From Halalkalibacterium ligniniphilum (GTDB lineage: Bacteria; Bacillota; Bacilli; Bacillales; Bacillaceae_D), in contig NZ_ANNK01000120.1 in assembly GCF_000334155.1 (NCBI RefSeq), positions 1-43,210 on the forward strand: DNA of 43,210 bases. Direction: 5' to 3'. Positions 37,968-43,210 of the stretch are shown here, piece after piece (the stretch's first letter is position 1; each line of letters starts with the position of its first letter). The notes below the pieces were generated by a model that made no database searches, was not told where the DNA came from, and saw only the letters and a program-made list of their open reading frames with translations. The position numbers and the translations under genes were made by a program.

Positions 37968-38534
37968 TTAAAGTGAGGGAAATCTTTTTTGCAGTTTGCT
38001 GAGTAAGGAATTGAGAGGGAGCTTCATTGTCATCATTCCAACTAATATACCTATAAGTGCCCCGGCCATACTATCGAGCGGGTAATGAACCCCGACATAT
38101 AAACGTGAATAGGCAAATAATATAGCTAAAAGAGGCAACCAATATTTTGTTTTTGGGAAGAAATAGACAAGTATATACATAGCGGCAAATGAGGTGACTG
38201 CATGCCCCGAAGGAAATGAACTTGAAAGAGGCAAATCAACCAATTGACGCACACCTTCCTCTACTTGAGGAGGACGAGGTCGTCCAACAATTGCATTTAA
38301 TACCTCATCGACTAACAGGGCTAGGCTAACCCCGACAAACAATGTCACACTCGAAAGAGCACCGCCAATTTTCTTTCTAACGAAAAATAACCCTAGTGCC
38401 ATAACAAACCAAAAAATTGCCAAGTTACTAATCGTTGTCAAAAAAAGCATCACTGAATCTAAAAAACTCGTATGTAGCTTTTGATTAATCCAATGAAATA
38501 AACTCCGATCAACCTCTACAATAAATTCTAGCAT
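37968..38534 (-). CDS. PAP2-family membrane phosphatase
   Basis: 188 residues. Five or six hydrophobic helices. PAP2 motifs: NAIVGRPRPPQ, SSFPSGHAVTSFAAMY and SRLYVGVHYPLDSMAG with catalytic His residues. Removes phosphate from lipid phosphates such as undecaprenyl pyrophosphate or phosphatidic acid; the exact substrate is not set by sequence. ATG 38534 preceded by AAAGGA. Confidence 0.92.
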   Translation of the reverse strand: MLEFIVEVDRSLFHWINQKLHTSFLDSVMLFLTTISNLAIFWFVMALGLFFVRKKIGGALSSVTLFVGVSLALLVDEVLNAIVGRPRPPQVEEGVRQLVDLPLSSSFPSGHAVTSFAAMYILVYFFPKTKYWLPLLAILFAYSRLYVGVHYPLDSMAGALIGILVGMMTMKLPLNSLLSKLQKRFPSL

Positions 38535-38579
38535 CAATTAATCCTTTCATCCCTGCGCTGTTCATCTCGAATTTTTATA

Positions 38580-39365
38580 TCACACCTGCAATTTGCCTTT
38601 GATCGTCGTTACAGCTTGTCCGAGCAGAAAACAACGATCTCCCTCCACACGCACGTGCAATTTCCCTAGACGTGGTGAAATTTGTTCAACATAAAAGCTT
38701 GATTTTCCTAGCTTCGCTTCCCAATAAGGCCCCAAACAACAGTGAGCAGAGCCTGTCACCGGGTCCTCATCAATCCCCACTCCAGGAAAAAAACAGCGGG
38801 AAACAAAATCAACGCCGTCCCGTTCACTTTTACTCGTGACAATCGTTCCCCTTGTAACAAGCTCTTTTAACACGTGCATGTTTGGCTTGAGGTGTTTCAC
38901 TTGCTCTTCTGTCTCAACTTCAACGATATAATCCAATCGATTTTTTCCGACCGCCTTGATTGGCACATCAAAAGCCTCTTTAATGATCGTCGGTAGCTCA
39001 CAGGACGCTGGCGGCTCGCTTGGAAAATCAAGCTCGATCCAGCCATCCTTCTGTTTCGCTACTAATTGTCCGCTTTTAGTCGCAAAGGTGATTGCCTCGT
39101 CTGCAGGAATGTAGCCCTCCTGCCAAAGAACATGAGCACTCGCTAATGTAGCATGACCACAAAGATCGACTTCTACCTCTGGTGTAAACCAGCGCAAAAG
39201 AAATTCATCTCCTGACCGTCTTAGAAAAGCCGTTTCAGATAGATTCATTTCTTTTGCAACCTGCTGCATCCATTTGTGATCTACATCTTTTTCAACCATG
39301 CAAACAGCTGCTGGATTTCCAGAAAACGGTTTGTCTGTAAAAGCATCAACGGTATAGATATTCAT
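38580..39365 (-). CDS. PhzF-family isomerase-like protein
   Basis: 261 residues from ATG 39365 (AGAGGAGGACACGTA upstream). MNIYTVDAFTDKPFSGNPAA start, NLSETAFLRR with the conserved Glu, DLCGHATLASAHV, then GIDEDPVTGSAHC: both lobes of the diaminopimelate epimerase-like fold. Enzyme function outside phenazine producers is unknown. Confidence 0.92.
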   Translation of the reverse strand: MNIYTVDAFTDKPFSGNPAAVCMVEKDVDHKWMQQVAKEMNLSETAFLRRSGDEFLLRWFTPEVEVDLCGHATLASAHVLWQEGYIPADEAITFATKSGQLVAKQKDGWIELDFPSEPPASCELPTIIKEAFDVPIKAVGKNRLDYIVEVETEEQVKHLKPNMHVLKELVTRGTIVTSKSERDGVDFVSRCFFPGVGIDEDPVTGSAHCCLGPYWEAKLGKSSFYVEQISPRLGKLHVRVEGDRCFLLGQAVTTIKGKLQV

Positions 39366-39463
39366 TACGTGTCCTCCTCTAATCCCATGGGCGATTATCA
39401 TTTAACTGCTTCAATTTTTGCTTACAATTATTTTGGATAGGGGTTAAATCCCACATTATCTAT

Positions 39464-39688
39464 TTATTCTTGTTTAGATTGGGAGAGTCGATTTATTAAA
39501 TAATCCATCAGTCGGTAATAGAGATACATCATCCCGCATACGAGACTTGCGTAGACGAGGGCGATACCTAGCTTGGGTAATAAGGGGCCTTCCATCCCCA
39601 TAATCACACCGATGACGCCAAAAATCACGGTAAACCCGGTAAAAATTTTCATAAACAGTGCGCCATATTGATTCCAAGAGTCAACCAT
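39464..39688 (-). CDS. small membrane protein
   Basis: 74 residues from ATG 39688. Two helices (IFTGFTVIFGVIGVIMG, LGIALVYASLVCGMMYLYY) and a basic end. Start uncertain because GGAG lies 14 nt upstream. Function unknown. Confidence 0.6.
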   Translation of the reverse strand: MVDSWNQYGALFMKIFTGFTVIFGVIGVIMGMEGPLLPKLGIALVYASLVCGMMYLYYRLMDYLINRLSQSKQE

Positions 39689-39873
39689 AATGTCCAGTAT
39701 CACTCCTTTTTTGGTGTATGAAAAAGCGACAGAGTTTCTGTTCAAGCTGAGAAACAATAAAGCACTTCCACTCGCATCACCTTTGTTAAATGAATAATTA
39801 CCTTACAATGTTGGTTCCACTTGAGAAAATGAATGAAGTTACACTTTATTTTATCATGGACTTCCTTTAGGAT

Positions 39874-39910
39874 TGTAAAAGAAATAACAGACTCGAAAGA
39901 ACCTGTCATT
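39874..39910 (-). terminator. possible terminator of M20 peptidase gene
   Basis: Minus strand AATGACAG and CTGTTATT pair (8 bp) around 12 nt, then TCTTTTAC. Confidence 0.5.
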
Positions 39911-39925
39911 TTAAAAAGCTGAGAT

Positions 39926-41062
39926 TTATTTTTCGTCTCCAAGCCGCTCAATGATTTTGGCTAGTAAAAGTGTTCTCTCCGTCAATGAAGGGATTTCAAG
40001 GTATTCTTTTTCACTATGGGCATTGCCACCGATAGGACCTAATCCATCAATGGTTGCCACACCCATTGCAGCGGTAAATGACGCATCTGACCCGCCACCT
40101 GTTGCTGTATCCTTTAAATCAAGCCCCATTTCACGGCCAACCTCTTGAACAATCTGAAGGAGCTCTTCAATTTGCTGATCCTTTTTCATTGGTGGTCGTT
40201 TCATATGACCGTGAAGCTCGATTTTCGTTCCTTTTACATCGGATGTTGCACAGACTTCTTCGATCTTTTGTTCTACTGCAACTGCTTGTTCAGACGTGGA
40301 GACGCGCACATCGATGTAACCGACAGCTCTTGGAGAAATCGTGTTAACGGCATCCCCACCTTCAATCTTCCCAACATTGATGGAAATGCCTTGATCGAGA
40401 TCATTTAATCGATGGAGCTTTACAATTTTATACGCCAATTCTTCAATCGCACTTCTGCCTTTTTCCGGTTCAATTCCTGAATGTGCAGCCTGCCCTTTTA
40501 CAACAAGGGTGAAGCGTCCGTTCCCTCTGCGTTCTGTGACAAGAGAGCCATCCTTTCGCGCCGGCTCCATCACAAGAGCATAACGCTTCCCTTTCGCTGC
40601 TTGCTCAATTAATGCTTTTGACGTTGGAGAGCCGATCTCTTCATCACTAGTAATTAAGATTTCAACGTTACGGTATTGCTCACTCCCTGCCTTTTTCAAC
40701 GCGGTGAAGGCATAAAGAACAGAGACAAGGCTTGCTTTCATATCTATCACACCAGGTCCATAAGCCCGCTCTCCTACAATCGAAAATGGACGTTTTTTGG
40801 CAGTACCTTCTTTAAACACGGTATCCATGTGAGCGACAATTAATATCGTAGACTTTGTGCCTTGTCCACAACGAATGCGAAGATGATCACCGAACGTTTC
40901 TTGCTTAATTCGTTCAACAGAAAAACCGAGTTCGTTAAATTTTTCTGCTAAAAGGTTTCCAACTTTATCTACCCCTTCTTTGTAATTGGAACCACTATCC
41001 ACATTGACGAGTTTTTCTAGCAGCGCTAACATGTCCTTTTTATACATTTTCACGTCCATCAT
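39926..41062 (-). CDS. M20-family metallopeptidase (carboxypeptidase G2-like)
   Basis: 378 residues. Two-zinc site: VAHMDTVF, GPGVIDMKASL, TSDEEIGSP, MEPAR and GGNAHSEKEYLEI. The dimerisation lid contains GQAAHSGIEPEKGRSAIEEL. Likely cleaves glutamate or small peptides from amides; substrate not set by sequence. Cytoplasmic, no signal peptide. Extended -10 (TGGTATAAC) about 50 bases upstream may be its promoter. Confidence 0.92.
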   Translation of the reverse strand: MMDVKMYKKDMLALLEKLVNVDSGSNYKEGVDKVGNLLAEKFNELGFSVERIKQETFGDHLRIRCGQGTKSTILIVAHMDTVFKEGTAKKRPFSIVGERAYGPGVIDMKASLVSVLYAFTALKKAGSEQYRNVEILITSDEEIGSPTSKALIEQAAKGKRYALVMEPARKDGSLVTERRGNGRFTLVVKGQAAHSGIEPEKGRSAIEELAYKIVKLHRLNDLDQGISINVGKIEGGDAVNTISPRAVGYIDVRVSTSEQAVAVEQKIEEVCATSDVKGTKIELHGHMKRPPMKKDQQIEELLQIVQEVGREMGLDLKDTATGGGSDASFTAAMGVATIDGLGPIGGNAHSEKEYLEIPSLTERTLLLAKIIERLGDEK

Positions 41063-41243
41063 TCTCGTTCCCCTTACTAATCAAAACTCATGATGTTCCT
41101 TTTGTTATACCATATGCAAGGCGTTACGTGTTAGCGATTTTTTAAACAGCAGTCTCTCCCCATTTTCATTCCCAATTGATCATCGTTTTGGCACAAACTT
41201 TCCATTTAAATTCATCATTATTTTCTAAACCTAAAAGAGAATA

Positions 41244-41288
41244 CAAAAAAAGAGAACACCAAAGCTATAGCATTTAGCATCCTCTTTT
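41244..41288 (-). terminator. terminator of HAD phosphatase gene
   Basis: Minus strand AAAGAGGATGC pairs with the GGTGTTCTCTTT arm (wobbles included) across an AT-rich loop, followed by a long T run. Confidence 0.7.
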
Positions 41289-41300
41289 ATTTTTTCTTTA

Positions 41301-42071
41301 TCACTCACCAAAGGTCCACTCAGCAAGTGAGCCTATGGAGTAAGTGGGCTTCTCTACAACTTTAAGCAATTGCTCCTTCGTTGTAACACCTGTATGAACG
41401 AGCAATGAATCGATTCCTGCTCGTATACCAGCTAATATATCGGTATCATAATTGTCACCAACCATGAGCGTTTCTTCCTTTGTTGTTCCTAAAACCTCTA
41501 ATGCTTGTTCAACGATAATTGGTTCTGGCTTACCAATAAAAATTGGCTCAACACCCGTTGAAACTGAAACAACAGATACAAGCGATCCGTTCCCTGGAAC
41601 CAAGCCCCTTTCTGTTGGTAGTGCCGCATCTCCGTTTGTCGCAATAAAGGCTGCTCCGTTTCGAACATTTAAAGCTGCACCTGTCAGCTTTTCATACGTA
41701 ATGGAACGGTCTAATCCCATCACGACATAGTCCGCATCTTTATCAACAAGTTCAAATCCTTTTGATTCTAAAGCTGAACGAAGGCCTTCCTCACCAACGA
41801 CATAAATGCGCGCATTTGGTTTTCTTTCAAAAATATAATTAGCTGTTGCCATACTCGTTGTAAAGATATGGTCCACAGTTGCAGGCACGTCCATCCCGAC
41901 CAAGATTTCCGCTACTTTTTTCGGTGGTTTCGTTGAATTGTTTGTGACAAACAAATAAGGCAGCTTCCGTCGTTCTAGTTCATTCACAAAGGCAATCGCT
42001 TCTGGAATGCTTTCAGATCCGCGGTAAATTGTTCCATCTAGATCAATTAAAAATCCTCGATATGTCTTCAT
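41301..42071 (-). CDS. yutF: NagD/YutF-type HAD hydrolase
   Basis: 256 residues. HAD motifs: I FLIDLDGTIYRG, II FVTNNSTKPPK, III/IV KPEPIIVEQALEVLG and VGDNYDTDILAGIRAG. C2-cap type IIA, close to B. subtilis YutF. Dephosphorylates small phosphometabolites; exact substrate unknown. Confidence 0.93.
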   Translation of the reverse strand: MKTYRGFLIDLDGTIYRGSESIPEAIAFVNELERRKLPYLFVTNNSTKPPKKVAEILVGMDVPATVDHIFTTSMATANYIFERKPNARIYVVGEEGLRSALESKGFELVDKDADYVVMGLDRSITYEKLTGAALNVRNGAAFIATNGDAALPTERGLVPGNGSLVSVVSVSTGVEPIFIGKPEPIIVEQALEVLGTTKEETLMVGDNYDTDILAGIRAGIDSLLVHTGVTTKEQLLKVVEKPTYSIGSLAEWTFGE

Positions 42072-42150
42072 TTTTCCCCTCCTGACACGATACTCTCACA
42101 AACACTAAAGAGCATTCTTACATTGGTTGTCCGCCTATTATCGTAATCGT

Positions 42151-42168
42151 TTTACACACATGTGTAAA
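42151..42168. promoter_or_regulatory. inverted repeat upstream of yutF
   Basis: TTTACACA-CA-TGTGTAAA, an 8-bp perfect inverted repeat with 2-bp centre, about 80 bases before the yutF start. Could be an operator. Confidence 0.35.
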
Positions 42169-42170
42169 TG

Positions 42171-42208
42171 GAAAACCGCAAAGCCTGTTGAATAAACTGC
42201 TTTGCGGT
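42171..42208 (-). terminator. terminator of hxlAB
   Basis: Minus strand ACCGCAAAGC and GCTTTGCGGT pair over 10 bp with a 14-nt loop, then TTTCC. Confidence 0.75.
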
Positions 42209-42224
42209 CACTTTATGCATATGC

Positions 42225-42782
42225 CTATTCAAGGTTGGCGTGCTTGCCATACATCTTGACGCCGTCTTGCTCTTGCTTTTCCATCAATTTCAAAACGATC
42301 GCATCATAGATGAGCAAAAGGCTTTGCTCGAATAAGGAGCCCATTGGCTGAATCGTTTTATAGGCCCCATTGGTTTCCGATTTTGCCTGTGCGGGTATTT
42401 TTACGGTGATGTCGGAAAGCTTTCCAATCGTTGATTCAGGGTGAATCGTTACAGCTGCCACTTTTCCACCGATGCTCTGTGCTTTCTCAGCTAAGGAGAC
42501 GAGGCTTTTCGTTTCCCCTGAGCCTGAACCGAGGATCAAAAGATCCTCTTTTTCATAGCCAGGAGTCACCGTTTCGCCAATCACATAGGCGTCTTGTCCC
42601 ATGTGCATCATCCGCATCGCAAAAGCTTTCGCCATAAAGCCAGAGCGCCCGGCTCCAGCGACGAAAATTTTCTTGGCAGAAAGGATCGCATCGACGAGCT
42701 GCTCCACTTCGTCATTGAGGAGCAGGTCAGCAGTCCGCTTTAACTCAGCAATGATTTCCGCTAGATAATCTGTCGTTTGCAT
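42225..42782 (-). CDS. hxlB: 6-phospho-3-hexuloisomerase
   Basis: 185 residues. SIS domain: KKIFVAGAGRSGFMAKAFAM, PGYEKEDLLILGSGSGETKS, and C-terminal PMGSLFEQSLLLIYDAIVLK. Converts 3-hexulose-6-phosphate to fructose-6-phosphate in the ribulose monophosphate route for formaldehyde fixation. ATG 42782 with GAGGG 8 nt upstream; an ATG at 42788 overlapping the hxlA stop is an alternative. Confidence 0.94.
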   Translation of the reverse strand: MQTTDYLAEIIAELKRTADLLLNDEVEQLVDAILSAKKIFVAGAGRSGFMAKAFAMRMMHMGQDAYVIGETVTPGYEKEDLLILGSGSGETKSLVSLAEKAQSIGGKVAAVTIHPESTIGKLSDITVKIPAQAKSETNGAYKTIQPMGSLFEQSLLLIYDAIVLKLMEKQEQDGVKMYGKHANLE

Positions 42783-42787
42783 GCTCA

Positions 42788-43210
42788 TTACCCTCGTTGG
42801 ATCCATTTTTGCATTTCTGCAGCCGCCGCTTTTTTATCCTCTTGACCTGTGATTCCACCACCAACGATGACAAGATCTGGTTGTGCTTTAATCACTTCTG
42901 GCAACGTTTCTAATTTAATTCCACCAGCGATCGCTGTTTTTGCATTTTTAACAACACTTTTAATCGTTTGAAGGTCTTCAAACGAGTTTTGACCAACTGC
43001 TTGAAGGTCATAGCCTGTGTGGACACAAATGTAGTCAACACCAAACTCGTCCAGCTCTTTGGCACGTGTAGCAATGTCTTTGACTGCGATCATATCAACA
43101 AGAATTTGCTTGCCTTGTTTTTTCGCTTCTTCAACAGCACCTTTGATCGACTGATCCTCCGCTGCGCCAAGAATCGTGATAATGTCAGCACCAGCCGCAG
43201 AGGCTTGGCT
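42788..43210 (-). CDS. hxlA: 3-hexulose-6-phosphate synthase (5' end missing)
   Basis: 140 codons visible, open to the window edge. OMP-decarboxylase-like barrel: GADIITILGAAEDQSIKGAV, VDMIAVKDIATRAKEL, GVDYICVHTGYDLQ, AGGIKLETLPEVIK, VIVGGGITG. Condenses ribulose-5-phosphate with formaldehyde. Operon with hxlB (TAATG overlap). Likely function: formaldehyde detoxification. Confidence 0.95.
   Translation of the reverse strand, partial: SQASAAGADIITILGAAEDQSIKGAVEEAKKQGKQILVDMIAVKDIATRAKELDEFGVDYICVHTGYDLQAVGQNSFEDLQTIKSVVKNAKTAIAGGIKLETLPEVIKAQPDLVIVGGGITGQEDKKAAAAEMQKWIQRG

Noticed and set aside
39742-39951. 69-residue minus-strand frame
   Set aside because: Overlaps a probable terminator and the 3' end of the M20 peptidase gene without a ribosome site.
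42144-42168. Catabolite-response element upstream of yutF
   Set aside because: TGTAAAACGATTAC is one base out of register with the cre consensus.

Overview
The window suggests a spore-forming Bacillaceae chromosome (Firmicutes). The host marker is the 5' half of sigK, the gene for the late mother-cell sporulation sigma factor. Strong GGAGG ribosome sites, consensus sigma-A promoters and AT-rich DNA agree with this. Positions 1 to about 35.7 kb are a siphophage-type prophage of the A118/SPP1 kind; 35.7 to 43.2 kb is host chromosome. The main result is that the prophage interrupts sigK. The sigK reading frame (35671-36042, minus) is normal for about 116 residues and then changes abruptly into seven unrelated residues and a stop, at the same place where the skin element splits sigK in Bacillus subtilis. 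The other half of sigK and the excision recombinase must lie left of the window. I see no recombinase gene inside it.

Nearly everything in the prophage is on the minus strand, so genes are transcribed from high to low coordinates. From right to left: a CI/ImmA immunity module and divergent Cro-like gene around a four-operator region (34.1-35.7 kb); an early region with Gam and ERF recombination proteins, two adenine methyltransferases (one frameshifted at a T7 tract), thymidylate synthase and many tiny zinc-ribbon or membrane proteins (26.8-34.1 kb); a second divergent pair of small HTH regulators and an ORF6N antirepressor (25.0-26.7 kb); DnaD and DnaC replication genes with an iteron-type origin inside dnaD (23.1-24.8 kb); a phage sigma factor, HNH nucleases, SSB, dUTPase and a DUF1064 resolvase-like nuclease (17.5-23 kb); a RinA/ArpU-type late regulator and a tRNA-Arg (15.2-16.2 kb); then the late operon: small and large terminase, portal, minor capsid protein, two Tad2-like anti-Thoeris genes, scaffold, major capsid, head-tail connectors, major tail protein, tail chaperones and tape measure (1-14.6 kb).

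Several small accessory genes sit in the late operon. A SHOCT-domain gene has its own promoter and terminator. An 84-residue gene is bracketed by a perfect 22-bp repeat that records its insertion. A Tad2 pair lies between minor capsid and scaffold. The major tail protein gene ends in CCC-TAA, and the +1 frame continues into a fibronectin type III domain, as in SPP1 gp17.1*.

The host flank right of sigK has degenerate IS3 fragments around a lipoprotein gene, then a PAP2 phosphatase, a PhzF-like protein, an M20 peptidase, a NagD/YutF-type HAD phosphatase, and hxlB with partial hxlA of the ribulose monophosphate pathway.

Functional picture (inference): the phage stays dormant under CI control, may be induced through ImmA, whose promoter overlaps an SOS-like box, and is probably excised during sporulation to rebuild sigK.
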